A DNA stretch of 64,000 bases from Scopulibacillus daqui (GCF_016908855.1 NZ_JAFBER010000011.1:25809-89808), one strand, 5' to 3'; numbered from the stretch's first letter, positions 1 to 8,996 are shown. Program-made: numbers and translations. Notes: generated from the letters alone by a model not told the origin.

Positions 1-216
1 GCAAACTTCATTAGCATTTAGACCTCTTGCATCAATTACAGGACCTTCTATAACGATATCTTGGATGCCCATGACATTAACATCGCCGCCTGTAACCACA
101 CAGCAGTCGCATCCTTTTGCATCACTTTCTGATTTTAGCGTTATAACTTCATGGCCTTTATTTTCAAGAGCGTCTTTTACCGCAGTCAAAGAATCTTCAA
201 CAGCAATTTTTGCCAT
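1..216 (-). CDS. ykuS: UPF0180 family protein YkuS (partial, C-terminus off window)
   Basis: The first 72 codons are visible; the 3' end runs off the left edge. The protein starts [17 protein letters not shown] and carries the Cys-rich core [11 protein letters not shown], both typical of the ~80-residue UPF0180/YkuS family, whose function is unknown. The start at 216 follows a strong AAGGAGGTG site. It lies 51 bp behind dapL on the same strand, the same order as dapH-dapL-ykuS in B. subtilis, so it is probably the last gene of the diaminopimelate operon. The family call is confident; there is no evidence for a role in lysine synthesis beyond position. Confidence 0.85.
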   Translation of the reverse strand, partial: MAKIAVEDSLTAVKDALENKGHEVITLKSESDAKGCDCCVVTGGDVNVMGIQDIVIEGPVIDARGLNANEVC

Positions 217-267
217 GATCACACCTCCTTGACTTATAGCTTGCCAAATTATTATAAACGCTATACC

Positions 268-1380
268 TTAAGAGCCTTTATATCTTATAAAGCCGCTTAC
301 AATATCGACAGCCTTGCTCAATGCCCCTTCATCCGGCATTAATTTTGAAGAATGAAGACCCGCTTCAGAATTAACGCCGAGCCAGAACATAAAGCCTGGT
401 ATTTCTTTCAAAAAGTAACCGAAGTCTTCTCCCGTCATTGCTTCCGGGCAGATCGTAAACGCATAATCATTTTCCTTGCAATAGTTGATAAATGATTCTG
501 TTAAGGTATGGTCATTGTAGACTTGATAGTAATTGGCACCGTAATCAATTGATGCCTGGCACTGATAAGATGCTTCAATACCGGCAGCGTGCGCTTCAAT
601 ATTCTTTTTAATCTCTTTCATAGTATCTGGATCCAATGCGCGAATAGTCCCTTCAATGCGCGCTTCTTCAGCAATAATGTTTTGTTTCGTACCGGCGGAT
701 ATTTTGCCGATTGTGATGACAGCTGAATCCAGCGGGTTTATACGGCGGGCAACAATGCTTTGAATTTGCATAACAAACGCACTGGCCGCTACGACCATAT
801 CATTGGCAAGGTGGGGGTATGCCGCATGACCGCCTTTTCCTTTAAGGTCAATAAACAACTCTGATGTATTTGCGAATAATAACCCTTTTTTGACAGCGAC
901 CATGCCTGTCGGATATTCAGGCGCAATGTGCAAAGCTAAAATAATATCCGGACGCCATGCTTTAAACACGTCACTTTCAAGCATTGGCTTGGCTCCGCCG
1001 GGACCTTCCTCAGCCGGTTGGAAAATAAAGACAACATGATCTTTTACAGGCTGACGGGCTAATTTATCCAAAACACCTAACGCAATGGTCATATGGAAAT
1101 CATGCCCGCACGCATGCATCTGTCCTTCATGATCAGATTGAAATGAATAGCCTGTCTCTTCACGGATCGGCAATCCATCAATATCACAGCGGTAGCCGAT
1201 CGTTTTAGCCGGATCGGTGCCCGCTACTTTTACCAGAATACCTGTCCGCCATGTTCTTATCTCTAAATGTTCCTGGGGCATTTGTTTGATTTTATTCAGC
1301 AAAAACCTCTGCGTTTTAAATTCGTTAAAACCAAGTTCCGGTATACGGTGAAGTGCTCTCCGTGTTTCGATAAGATCCAT
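268..1380 (-). CDS. dapL: N-acetyldiaminopimelate deacetylase
   Basis: M20-family amidohydrolase of 370 residues. It removes the acetyl group from N-acetyl-LL-2,6-diaminopimelate in the acetylase branch of lysine and peptidoglycan precursor synthesis, in the cytoplasm. Metal-site motifs are in order: [13 protein letters not shown] (~65-77), [10 protein letters not shown] (~88-97), [14 protein letters not shown] (~119-132) and, near the C-terminus, [11 protein letters not shown]. Sequence and length closely resemble B. subtilis DapL (YkuR, about 374 residues). It follows the aminotransferase gene by only 6 bp and sits downstream of dapH, so substrate flow and gene order agree. Hippurate hydrolase and IAA-amino acid hydrolase are paralogous families, but the operon makes DapL by far the best name. 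Confidence 0.93.
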   Translation of the reverse strand: MDLIETRRALHRIPELGFNEFKTQRFLLNKIKQMPQEHLEIRTWRTGILVKVAGTDPAKTIGYRCDIDGLPIREETGYSFQSDHEGQMHACGHDFHMTIALGVLDKLARQPVKDHVVFIFQPAEEGPGGAKPMLESDVFKAWRPDIILALHIAPEYPTGMVAVKKGLLFANTSELFIDLKGKGGHAAYPHLANDMVVAASAFVMQIQSIVARRINPLDSAVITIGKISAGTKQNIIAEEARIEGTIRALDPDTMKEIKKNIEAHAAGIEASYQCQASIDYGANYYQVYNDHTLTESFINYCKENDYAFTICPEAMTGEDFGYFLKEIPGFMFWLGVNSEAGLHSSKLMPDEGALSKAVDIVSGFIRYKGS

Positions 1381-1386
1381 AGCGTA

Positions 1387-2595
1387 TCAACCTTTGTCCA
1401 AAGATAACAAGTGTTTTTTAAACGTTTCTATAAAGCGGTCAACATCCGTATTCGTTAATGTTAAAGGCGGAAGCAAACGAATGATTGTTTTTTGGGTCAC
1501 ATCGATGAGAATGCCGTCATTTAACAAGTTTGTCCGCAACGTCTTAGCATTTTCAGGATTTCCTTTTAATACAATGCCCGTCATAAATCCTTTGCCTCGG
1601 ATATCTTCGATTAAATGGTTGCAGGAAGCTTTCAAATCTGTTAATTGTCCCCATAAGCAGCTGGATACTTGGCGCGATCTGTCAAGAAGTCCATCTTCTA
1701 ATAAAATATCAAGCACTGTGTTTCCTAAAGCTGAACTTAGCGGCGACGGCGCAAAAGTCGTCCCATGATCGCCTGGGGCGAATAGATCAGATAGATCCGG
1801 TTTGCTGATAATGCCCCCAAGAGGCAGCCCGCCGCCGACTCCTTTGGCAAAAAGAATCAAATCAGGCTCAATGCCCGCTTGTTCATAAGCAAACAGCGTT
1901 CCCGTGCGGCCTATGCCGGTTTGAATTTCGTCCATGCATAAAAGGACATGATTAGTCTTACATAGTTCTTCAGCTTTTTGCAGGTAATCTTCAGGCAATG
2001 GGTAAATTCCCGCTGATCCGAGTACAGGTTCCATCAATACAGCCAAAGGTTTTTGTTTAATCGCTTCTTCTAATTCTTCAAAATTCCCAGGTTCAATCTC
2101 GATAATTTTATACGGCGGCAGCGGGAAATCCTGGTAGACCCCAGGCTGTCTTGTTAATTTTAATGCACCTAAAGTTCGGCCATGAAAGCCTTTTTTAAGA
2201 ACGACAATCCCTTCTCTATCAGGTGCTTTCTTCTGCTGATATTTATGAATAAACTTGACTGCAGCCTCTGAAGCTTCCGCGCCGGAATTAGTAAAAAATA
2301 CTTTCCCGCCAATTGTCAAATCCGATAAGCGTTTGGCTAAACGAATAGCGGGCGGGTTCAGATAAACGTTGGAGATATGCAGAAAGCGCTCCCCTTGCTC
2401 TTTTAATGCCCGAACAATTTTTGGATGTGAATGACCGACGACATTTACCGCAAGCCCCGTAAATAAATCCAAGTAAGCCTTGCCTTCAGTGTCATAAAGG
2501 TAGTTGCCTTCACCTTTTTCAATCGCAATCGGTAATTTCAGGCTTGAATAGGTTGGCATTAAATAACGGCGATCCAATTCCGCCCAGTTTTCCAT
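1387..2595 (-). CDS. class III PLP aminotransferase, probable N-acetyl-diaminopimelate aminotransferase
   Basis: 402-residue fold-type I, class III aminotransferase of the ArgD/acetylornithine group. Visible motifs: TNSGAEASEAAVKF (PLP phosphate binding, ~102-115), MDEIQTGIGRTG (~222-233) and LFAKGVGGGLPLGG, whose Lys should form the Schiff base (~250). It lies between dapH and dapL, 6 bp before dapL, with an AGGGGGCG site before the ATG at 2595. No other arginine-biosynthesis gene is near. In B. subtilis the acetyl-DAP transamination is assigned to PatA, a class I enzyme, so a class III enzyme in this slot is unusual. I infer that it converts N-acetyl-2-amino-6-oxopimelate to N-acetyl-DAP; acetylornithine activity remains possible, since ArgD of enteric bacteria performs both reactions. 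Confidence 0.8.
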   Translation of the reverse strand: MENWAELDRRYLMPTYSSLKLPIAIEKGEGNYLYDTEGKAYLDLFTGLAVNVVGHSHPKIVRALKEQGERFLHISNVYLNPPAIRLAKRLSDLTIGGKVFFTNSGAEASEAAVKFIHKYQQKKAPDREGIVVLKKGFHGRTLGALKLTRQPGVYQDFPLPPYKIIEIEPGNFEELEEAIKQKPLAVLMEPVLGSAGIYPLPEDYLQKAEELCKTNHVLLCMDEIQTGIGRTGTLFAYEQAGIEPDLILFAKGVGGGLPLGGIISKPDLSDLFAPGDHGTTFAPSPLSSALGNTVLDILLEDGLLDRSRQVSSCLWGQLTDLKASCNHLIEDIRGKGFMTGIVLKGNPENAKTLRTNLLNDGILIDVTQKTIIRLLPPLTLTNTDVDRFIETFKKHLLSLDKG

Positions 2596-2644
2596 TATTG
2601 GCGCCCCCTGTATCCATTGTTGTTATGATAAAGAAAACTTGAGG

Positions 2645-2718
2645 TGCCAAGCCTTAGGCGCAGCCAACTGCCTTATTGCAGCGGCTGCAAAGCAGTGAAA
2701 TGCCTGTTCAGCTTGGCA
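2645..2718 (-). other. nested hairpin between dapH and the aminotransferase gene
   Basis: A 74-nt stretch of the 156-bp spacer folds as nested stems. The outer stem is TGCCAAGC (2645-2652) with GCTTGGCA (2711-2718). Inside, AGGC (2656-2659) pairs with GCCT (2702-2705). The apical arm pairs GCAGCC (2660-2665) with GGCTGC (2683-2688) and CTGC with GCAG around a 6-nt loop. On the transcribed strand it is followed by CAAGTTTTCTTT. It may be a leaky terminator, a processing site or a regulatory RNA; it matches no riboswitch I know. Confidence 0.55.
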
Positions 2719-2751
2719 ACCGTCTGATCTTTATATTAGTCAACGCATGAC

Positions 2752-3471
2752 TTAGTCTTCTTTAAGCTGGCGAAGTTCTTGTTTGATCTCCGTTTTCGAT
2801 TTGGTTTGTTCATCTAATTGTTTGATAACACGAGCCGGCGTACCTGCAACTACGGTATTTTCAGGAACGTCCTCAATAACAACCGCTCCAGCTGCGACTA
2901 CTGAGCCTTTGCCTACTTTAACGCCTTCTAGAATAACGGCGTTAGCGCCTACGACAACATCATCTTCAATAATAACAGGACGAGCGGAAGGCGGCTCAAT
3001 AACACCTGCCAAAACAGCGCCTGCACCAATATGGCAATTTTTTCCGACTGTGGCTCTGCCGCCTAGAACTGCGTTCATGTCTATCATTGTGCCTTCGCCG
3101 ACAATTGAGCCAATATTAATCATTGCCCCCATCATAATTACGGCATTTTTGCCAATTTCAACTTGATCGCGAATAATGGCACCAGGTTCAATGCGAGCTT
3201 GTACTTTTTTATAATCAAGCAATGGAATCGCAGAGTGTCTGCGGTCATTTTCTAATACATAATCTTCAATTTTGTCGCTATGCTCTTCAAGAATCGGTCT
3301 AATCGTTTTCCATTCACCGAACAATACGCCGGCATCACCGTTTATGAACGTCTTAGTATCGGCGCCGAAATCAATGCCTTCTAAATTCCCCTTTATGTAT
3401 ACCTTCACCGGGGTTGATTTTTCACTGTTTTGTATAAAAGAAATGATTTCATTTGCATCCATCATTTTCAT
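2752..3471 (-). CDS. dapH: 2,3,4,5-tetrahydropyridine-2,6-dicarboxylate N-acetyltransferase
   Basis: 239-residue left-handed beta-helix acetyltransferase. It acetylates tetrahydrodipicolinate with acetyl-CoA, the first step of the acetylase branch to meso-diaminopimelate and lysine. The N-terminus [20 protein letters not shown] is close to B. subtilis DapH (YkuQ). Hexapeptide repeats run from about residue 95 to 215 ([47 protein letters not shown]) and end with the usual PARVIKQ segment. It is first in the operon, followed by the aminotransferase, dapL and ykuS. No lysine riboswitch is visible in the 95 bp before it, so control by a classical L-box is not supported here. Confidence 0.95.
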   Translation of the reverse strand: MKMMDANEIISFIQNSEKSTPVKVYIKGNLEGIDFGADTKTFINGDAGVLFGEWKTIRPILEEHSDKIEDYVLENDRRHSAIPLLDYKKVQARIEPGAIIRDQVEIGKNAVIMMGAMINIGSIVGEGTMIDMNAVLGGRATVGKNCHIGAGAVLAGVIEPPSARPVIIEDDVVVGANAVILEGVKVGKGSVVAAGAVVIEDVPENTVVAGTPARVIKQLDEQTKSKTEIKQELRQLKED

Positions 3472-3566
3472 GATTTATGGCCTCCTCTAGTTTTATAATC
3501 TTCATTATCGTAACGAATTTTTTGTCGAAAGTCTATGAGAATGAAAGGTATTTTTATGTTTTTTCC

Positions 3567-4424
3567 TTAAGCGTCAGACAACAAATCGACGAAAGCTTTG
3601 ACTTGTTTATGCTTAAGCGCTTCATCTGAACTCAACAGCCATGTTTCTCTTGTCAGCAGGCGGCCATGCTTATCTTTTAATGGCATTTTATAGACATTGT
3701 CTTTTTCAGTAAGGCTCATTGACGGAAGTATGGCATAACCAATACCATTTATAGCCATCTGCTTGCATGTTTCTATTTGGTCAACATATATTGTTCTTTC
3801 TGGGGGCTTTAGAGAGTGTTGATGCCACCATTCTTGTATTTCTTGATAGTAGCTTGAATCACTCCGAAATTGAATATAGGCTTTTTCACTCTTTCGCAAT
3901 TCCTTAATTGAAGATAAGGATGTATCAACGAGATTAAGGGTATCGGAAAATAAGTGCTGTTTTCTTCCCCGCCATTTAGGATTTCCTCTAATGATCCCAA
4001 TATGACATCCCTCGTACATATGTCTCAGTATTTCACTTGACCAGCCAGTCACCAGTGAAATCTTAACCAATGGGTATTTTTCAACAAACTTCTTTAATAC
4101 ACGGGGAAGCCAATATTGGCCGGTAATGGTGGCAACGGCTAATTTCAGCGTTCCATAAATATTCGTTTCGTTTGAGACAATTTCTTCTCTTACTTGCTCT
4201 TCCCGGGAGAGTGTTTCTTTTGCAAAAGCAACAATTTTTTCGCCGGATGCTGTTAAACTAAGGCCTCTTTTGGATCTGACGAAGATCGTCGTTCCCCAAT
4301 CTTCTTCAATGCCTTGAAGCCTTTGGCTTAAGGCCGGCTGAGACACAAACAGCCTTTCCGCAGCTCTCCTCATATTCTCTTCTTCCGCTAATATTGTAAG
4401 AATTTGCAAATCGCTTCTTTGCAT
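3567..4424 (-). CDS. ccpC: LysR-family regulator, CcpC-like
   Basis: 285-residue LysR regulator. The N-terminal winged helix is clear (MRRAAERLFVSQPALSQRLQ, ~18-37), followed by a substrate-binding domain. The segments KLAVATITGQYWLPRVLKKF, VTGWSSEILRHMYEG and VDQIETCKQMAINGIGYAIL match B. subtilis CcpC (YkuM), which senses citrate and represses aconitase and citrate synthase genes. The position between dapH and a darB-like gene is also that of B. subtilis ccpC. A short intergenic region separates it from dapH, and it probably has its own promoter. The family call is certain; the CcpC assignment rests on remembered sequence and synteny, and its target citB is not in this window. Confidence 0.78.
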   Translation of the reverse strand: MQRSDLQILTILAEEENMRRAAERLFVSQPALSQRLQGIEEDWGTTIFVRSKRGLSLTASGEKIVAFAKETLSREEQVREEIVSNETNIYGTLKLAVATITGQYWLPRVLKKFVEKYPLVKISLVTGWSSEILRHMYEGCHIGIIRGNPKWRGRKQHLFSDTLNLVDTSLSSIKELRKSEKAYIQFRSDSSYYQEIQEWWHQHSLKPPERTIYVDQIETCKQMAINGIGYAILPSMSLTEKDNVYKMPLKDKHGRLLTRETWLLSSDEALKHKQVKAFVDLLSDA

Positions 4425-4538
4425 GATGCTACCTCTTCTTATAGTCCTATATTGATATACAAATTAATTATAACTTTTTCTTATTAAAATTCATCCTATT
4501 CATCGATTTTTCTATCAGCCAGACAAGCAAAAATGGGA

Positions 4539-6038
4539 TTAATGATTTTCATTATCCAGCTCCGCTATCGATTGCTTTGGAGTAAATAAAATCAAAATAA
4601 GAGAAATCACCGCAAAAATAAAAACGGCGATATAAACAGTATGCAAAGCAAGGGTTAATCCTTCTCTTAACAGCGACATGGTGCGGCTTGAAAAGTGGCT
4701 TTTCTGGCCGGACAGCACTGCATTTGCAGAGTTAACTGATAAATGGCTGCCTGCCCCTTCAGATTCAATAAAAGTATTCAACCTTTTATTGAGAATACCG
4801 CCAAGCAAAGCCGCTCCAACCGAGTTGCCCATCTGTCTCATAAACATATTGGAAGCAGTAGCGACGCCTCTAAGCTTCCAATCGACGCTATTTTGGATAG
4901 AGATGATATACACGGTGGTTGTCATGCCCATGCCAATGCCGATAAAAAAGGAACCTATTCCCGCCCAAACAGGACCTTTGCTTGGACTTAATAATAAGAA
5001 AAAACAGCCGCCGATGATTAAACTTACGCCGCCAATCACCGCAAGCGGACGATAACCCATTCGTAAAATCAGCCGTCCGGTGATTGTTGAGGCTATCGGC
5101 CAGCCAATCGACATGGTGGTTAACGTAAACCCGGCTACGACTGCCGGCTCTCCCATAACTATTTGCACATAGGCAGGCAAAAAGCTGGACAGCCCAATCA
5201 TAATCACGCCAGTAGTTAAATTAACACTGTTTGCAATAGCTATTAACGGCTTCTTCCATACAGCCAGAGGGACTATTGGCTCTTCTGCTTTTGTTTCTTG
5301 AATGATAAATAAACTAAAACAAACAAGAAACAGCAAAATTAATAATATGATCGGAAGACTTGTCCAACCCCAGGCTGTTCCTCCTTCAATAAAAACTATC
5401 ATTATAGAAGAAATGGCGAGAAATAGAAGCGCTGATCCTTTATAGTCGATGTCATGTGTTGTCTTTTCAAGATTTTCATGGAAAAAGAGGCTGATGCCGA
5501 TAAGGGATAGCAGACCTAATGGAATATTCATCCAAAACACCCATGCCCAATTCAAGTATTGAACAAACACCCCTCCGAGCGCCGGTCCGATAATAGCTGA
5601 AATCCCCCATACACTTGATAAATAACCTTGAATCTTCGAGCGTTCCTGAACGGTGTATATATCACCGACCATTGTTGTCGCAATCGGTTGAACGGCACCA
5701 GCACCAATCCCTTGTATAAAGCGGAATAAGATAAGTAATGTCATAGAAGAAGACAACCCTGCCAGCAATGAGCCAATGACAAAGATGCTGATGCCGAAAA
5801 TCATAACAGGCTTTCTGCCGAATAAATCTGCCAGTTTTCCATAGATTAAAATCGTTAAAGCTGTCATCAGCAAATAACCGGAAAAAACCCAGCTGTATAA
5901 AGAAAAGCCGCCAAGGTCTCCGACAATGCTCGGCATTGCTGTTGACACGATCGTTCCTTCTATAGCAGACATAAACATCGCCAAAATAATAGATGACAGA
6001 ACGAGCGGCCTTTTAGATGTCCTCGTTTTATTTGCCAT
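4539..6038 (-). CDS. MFS multidrug efflux transporter, DHA2 (EmrB/QacA) type
   Basis: 499-residue integral membrane protein with about 14 hydrophobic segments, as expected for the DHA2 drug:H+ antiporter family. The start of TM1 carries AMFMSAIEGTIVSTAMPSIV (motif D1). GKLADLFGRKPVM (~68-80) is the conserved cytoplasmic loop 2-3 motif, and GISAIIGPALGGVF (~146-159) is the antiporter motif C in TM5. It should export amphipathic drugs using the proton gradient. It is flanked by ccpC and darB on the same strand but separated from darB by a strong hairpin, so it is probably monocistronic. The substrate cannot be predicted. Confidence 0.88.
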   Translation of the reverse strand: MANKTRTSKRPLVLSSIILAMFMSAIEGTIVSTAMPSIVGDLGGFSLYSWVFSGYLLMTALTILIYGKLADLFGRKPVMIFGISIFVIGSLLAGLSSSMTLLILFRFIQGIGAGAVQPIATTMVGDIYTVQERSKIQGYLSSVWGISAIIGPALGGVFVQYLNWAWVFWMNIPLGLLSLIGISLFFHENLEKTTHDIDYKGSALLFLAISSIMIVFIEGGTAWGWTSLPIILLILLFLVCFSLFIIQETKAEEPIVPLAVWKKPLIAIANSVNLTTGVIMIGLSSFLPAYVQIVMGEPAVVAGFTLTTMSIGWPIASTITGRLILRMGYRPLAVIGGVSLIIGGCFFLLLSPSKGPVWAGIGSFFIGIGMGMTTTVYIISIQNSVDWKLRGVATASNMFMRQMGNSVGAALLGGILNKRLNTFIESEGAGSHLSVNSANAVLSGQKSHFSSRTMSLLREGLTLALHTVYIAVFIFAVISLILILFTPKQSIAELDNENH

Positions 6039-6090
6039 GGTTTCACCCCCAATTTAATTTTACATTGGACCGAGCGGTTATGCATGCAAA

Positions 6091-6127
6091 AAAAAATCTG
6101 TCAGTTCTATAGACTGACAGATTTTTT
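6091..6127. terminator. bidirectional terminator overlapping the darB stop codon
   Basis: AATCTGTCAGT and ACTGACAGATT form a perfect 11-bp stem around TCTATAG, with A and T tracts on the two sides, so it can end transcription in both directions. The darB stop codon TAG lies in the loop. Confidence 0.85.
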
Positions 6128-6568
6128 CGTGTTTTTATCTCTTAAATAATGATTTAAGAATTTCAGCAAGGCGCTTCGGGGTAAAATCCCTTGAAATATA
6201 TGATTTTCATCTTCAACACATAAGAAAGTTTCATTGATCGACAATTTGACGGCTTCTATAAAAGGATCGTCTGTTTTTAAAATCGGCATGCTTGTCTTCA
6301 TCACTTCGGAAACCCGATGATCACTTAACTTTTCAAATTCAATTCTTTCAATGCCCAAAATAAAATCAAGGATTAATGTTTTGCTGACAATCCCTCTTAA
6401 TTTATAGGATGCATCCAAGACGGGAATAGCGGAATAGCCTGTTTTTACTAGAACTAACAGGGCATGTTCCAAAGGATTATCAACTTGAACATGAGCGACT
6501 TGATCGCTTGGAATAATCAAATCCATGATATCTTTATTTAAAACATCTTCAATGGTCAATTTTTTCAT
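6107..6568 (-). CDS. darB: CBS-domain c-di-AMP receptor, DarB/CbpB-like
   Basis: Two-CBS-domain protein of 153 residues. The stretches VAHVQVDNPLEHALLVLVKT and GIERIEFEKLSDHRVSEVM match B. subtilis YkuL (DarB), the same family as Listeria CbpB. DarB binds cyclic di-AMP and, when unliganded, contacts the stringent-response enzyme Rel and pyruvate carboxylase. I start it at 6568 (MKKLTIEDVL), behind GGAGGAAGGG; an in-frame extension to 6646 has no site and no homology. The last seven residues (TKKSVSL) are encoded by the 5' arm and loop of the terminator hairpin, beyond where relatives normally end. Synteny with ccpC supports the name. Confidence 0.82.
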   Translation of the reverse strand: MKKLTIEDVLNKDIMDLIIPSDQVAHVQVDNPLEHALLVLVKTGYSAIPVLDASYKLRGIVSKTLILDFILGIERIEFEKLSDHRVSEVMKTSMPILKTDDPFIEAVKLSINETFLCVEDENHIFQGILPRSALLKFLNHYLRDKNTKKSVSL

Positions 6569-6757
6569 AAAATCATCCCTTCCTCCACACAAGGAATGGT
6601 TTTTTTCAAACAAAAAACTTTCAAAACAGCATATACGAGTGGCCATCTGTCGAATTTTGGTATATTTAGTTGAAACCCTTTAATTGTATAACTATTTGTA
6701 CGATAATATAAGCAACCTGCTCTTTCCAGAGGAATTTGAAAAGGGGCGCCATATTAT

Positions 6758-6931
6758 ATGACAAACAATGAGATTGAAAAGAAACGCATTCAATTAATCG
6801 AAACGGCTAATCAGCACGGCTTTACTTCTACAAAAACTTTACTTTGCAGCCAAGAACTGGACCGTTTATTAATTAAATATCAGCATCAGCAAAAGACGAA
6901 TGCGCCACGGCGAAAAATCCAGCCCATGTAA
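6758..6931 (+). CDS. Spo0E-family aspartyl-phosphate phosphatase
   Basis: 57-residue protein beginning MTNNEIEKKRIQLIETANQH and carrying CSQELDRLLIKYQ, the signature SQELDxLIxxY of the Spo0E/YisI/YnzD family. Members dephosphorylate Spo0A~P and delay sporulation. The N-terminal helix with Ile-Glu and a spaced Arg also fits. A GGGGCG-like site precedes the ATG, and the gene is divergent from darB with about 190 bp between them. It has no partner gene. The family is recognised from the motif; which phosphorylated regulator it attacks is not shown. Confidence 0.78.
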   Translation: MTNNEIEKKRIQLIETANQHGFTSTKTLLCSQELDRLLIKYQHQQKTNAPRRKIQPM

Positions 6932-6960
6932 ATCCCTTTCATGATATAATGCCAGTTATC

Positions 6961-7830
6961 CTACGATGAAGGCATCATGGCGTCCAGCAAAGAACGAAAC
7001 TCTAATCTTTCAAATGTTTTCTTCATTTTCGAATGTTCAAACCTTAATTCTGATTCCATCAAGTGGATATTAATCGGAACACCACAATCTATCCTGGCCA
7101 ATTTTCTCGACAACAGGAGCATATCGATATCCTTCTCAATATTCGAGCGGATTCTCATCGAGAGATCTTCTTTATTTTTCAATATTTCATCAACACTTCC
7201 ATATTCTCGGATCAGTTTTTGAGCTGTTTTCTCTCCGATGCCTCTAACGCCTGGATAGTGATCGCTCTGATCTCCCATTAACGCTTTTAAATCAATTAAT
7301 TGCTCAGGTGAAAAACCTTTTTCTTCCTCAAATTTTTCTTTTGTATACACATTGTAGCGTCCGAATCCTTTTGCCATGATAATAACCCGGATACGATGAT
7401 CAATGAGCTGCAAGGTATCATGGTCTCCCGATAAAATATCGACATCAATGTCAATTGCATATTTTTTTGCTAATGTTCCAATGAGATCATCTGCCTCATA
7501 ACCTTCATAACTTATATTAAGTATTCCCATGCTCTCAATAACATTTTGCGCGAGCTGAAATTGCGGTATCAGCGCTTCCGGCGGGGCAGGACGGCCAGTC
7601 TTATATTCACTATACATTTTATTCCTAAAGGTTGGCGCAGGTGTGTCCCAACAGCAAACTAAATGGGTTGGCTGAAATGTTTGGATTGTATGCCACAAAT
7701 ATTTGACCAGCCAATGAACAGCATTGGTCGGCAGCCCTTCTTTTGTTTTTCTTATTCGCCCATAGCCTGCTGTTGCATAGTACCCTCTGAATAGCAAAGA
7801 CATACCGTCTACCAACATGATTCTTGACAT
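6961..7830 (-). CDS. ypcP: 5'-3' exonuclease / flap endonuclease YpcP
   Basis: 289-residue stand-alone homologue of the N-terminal 5' nuclease domain of DNA polymerase I. It trims RNA primers and flaps in Okazaki-fragment processing. Metal-ligand motifs are visible: MLVDGMSLLFRGYYAT (4-19), YEGYEADDLIGTLAKKY (~107-123), VDILSGDHDTLQLID (~129-143) and MGDQSDHYPGVRGIGEKTA, the last containing the helix-hairpin-helix that binds duplex DNA. The length fits YpcP/ExoX-type proteins without a polymerase domain. It stands alone between the Spo0E-like gene and pit. Confidence 0.93.
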   Translation of the reverse strand: MSRIMLVDGMSLLFRGYYATAGYGRIRKTKEGLPTNAVHWLVKYLWHTIQTFQPTHLVCCWDTPAPTFRNKMYSEYKTGRPAPPEALIPQFQLAQNVIESMGILNISYEGYEADDLIGTLAKKYAIDIDVDILSGDHDTLQLIDHRIRVIIMAKGFGRYNVYTKEKFEEEKGFSPEQLIDLKALMGDQSDHYPGVRGIGEKTAQKLIREYGSVDEILKNKEDLSMRIRSNIEKDIDMLLLSRKLARIDCGVPINIHLMESELRFEHSKMKKTFERLEFRSLLDAMMPSS

Positions 7831-7951
7831 CGCGAGCGTTCCTCTCCTTTATCCCTGATTTTAGCATAACATATTTCATATAAAAGATGAGCCATTAAAA
7901 ATAACAAAAACGACTTCTCAATTTTTTATTTGCAGAGCGAATTCACAAAAA

Positions 7952-7980
7952 TAAAAAGCTCGCCTTAAAAAAGGCAAGCC
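7952..7980 (-). terminator. terminator of the ykaA-pit operon
   Basis: Read on the minus strand, GCTTGCC and GGCGAGC pair (one G-U) around an 8-nt T-rich loop and are followed by TTTTTATTTTT. It lies 18 bp after the pit stop codon. Confidence 0.75.
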
Positions 7981-7997
7981 GTCTAACGTTATTGGCA

Positions 7998-8996
7998 TTA
8001 AACAAATATCGCTAGGATTTTATAAATAATGGCAGCTAAGATAGCTGTAATCGGCAATGTAATAACCCAAGTGATCACAATATTAATCGCAACGCCCCAG
8101 TTTACATTTTTCACTCTTTGCGCTGACCCGACACCCATGATTGATGAAGAAATAACATGCGTGGAGCTGACTGGCAAATGCAAGGCTGTAAAACCAAAAA
8201 TGATAACTGCAGATGTTAGATCAGCTGCCGCACCGTTTACCGGCTTGATTTTCATAATCTTTCCGCCGACGGTTTTAATAATTTTCCAGCCGCCGATCGA
8301 TGTGCCGAAAGCCATGGCAAAAGCTGATGCCAGCCTTACCCACATTGGAATATCCATCGTTGATTGATATTGTCCAGCAACCAAAGCTAATGTAATAATT
8401 CCCATTGCTTTTTGCGCATCATTTGTCCCATGTGTAAAAGACTGCAAAGCTGCAGTGAACACTTGAAACATCCTAAATCCTTGATTGCCTTTAGATAAAC
8501 TAATATTTTTAAATACGATGCTAAAAATGGTCATCATTATAAAACCGCCGGCCAGTGCAACGATTGGTGAAATAATCAGCGCTTCAATAATGCCGATAAA
8601 ACCATGATAATTAATCCCGCCGAATCCCAAAGCCGAGATGCCGGCTCCGGCTAAAGCACCGATAATGGCATGCGACGAACTGCTCGGTATGCCGAAAAAC
8701 CATGTAATAAGATTCCATATAATAGCCGTAATTAAAGCAGCAAGGACGATAACTGAGCCGTTTTTAATTTGGAAAGGATCAACGATGCCTTTGCCAATCG
8801 TTTGCGCGACACCTGTAAAGGTTAAGGCGCCAATAAAGTTCATTGATGCAGCTAACATAATTGCAGCCTTTGGCTTTAACGCTCTTGTCGAAACAGACGT
8901 GGCAATTGTATTAGCCGTATCATGAAAGCCGTTAATAAAATCAAATAACAAGGAAAAAATGACGATAAAAACCGTTAAAATCAACAGACTATCCAT
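7998..8996 (-). CDS. pit: low-affinity inorganic phosphate transporter Pit
   Basis: 332-residue PiT-family permease for metal-phosphate/H+ symport in the cytoplasmic membrane. Both PiT repeats are present: FDFINGFHDTANTIATSVST (~18-37) and, in the C-terminal half, QSFTHGTNDAQKAMGIIT (~184-201). These carry the inverted GxxDxxN-type signatures, with about 9-10 hydrophobic segments. It follows a DUF47 gene by 14 bp, the usual PhoU-like partner. The operon promoter overlaps four Pho-box-like repeats, which suggests PhoP control. It may also carry divalent metals complexed with phosphate, as known for the family. Confidence 0.93.
   Translation of the reverse strand: MDSLLILTVFIVIFSLLFDFINGFHDTANTIATSVSTRALKPKAAIMLAASMNFIGALTFTGVAQTIGKGIVDPFQIKNGSVIVLAALITAIIWNLITWFFGIPSSSSHAIIGALAGAGISALGFGGINYHGFIGIIEALIISPIVALAGGFIMMTIFSIVFKNISLSKGNQGFRMFQVFTAALQSFTHGTNDAQKAMGIITLALVAGQYQSTMDIPMWVRLASAFAMAFGTSIGGWKIIKTVGGKIMKIKPVNGAAADLTSAVIIFGFTALHLPVSSTHVISSSIMGVGSAQRVKNVNWGVAINIVITWVITLPITAILAAIIYKILAIFV

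Noticed and set aside
2783..3166. 127-codon frame antisense to dapH
   Set aside because: Thr/Pro/Ile-rich translation that reflects the hexapeptide-repeat codons on the other strand.
3472..3566. lysine riboswitch before dapH
   Set aside because: The spacer is too short and lacks L-box motifs.
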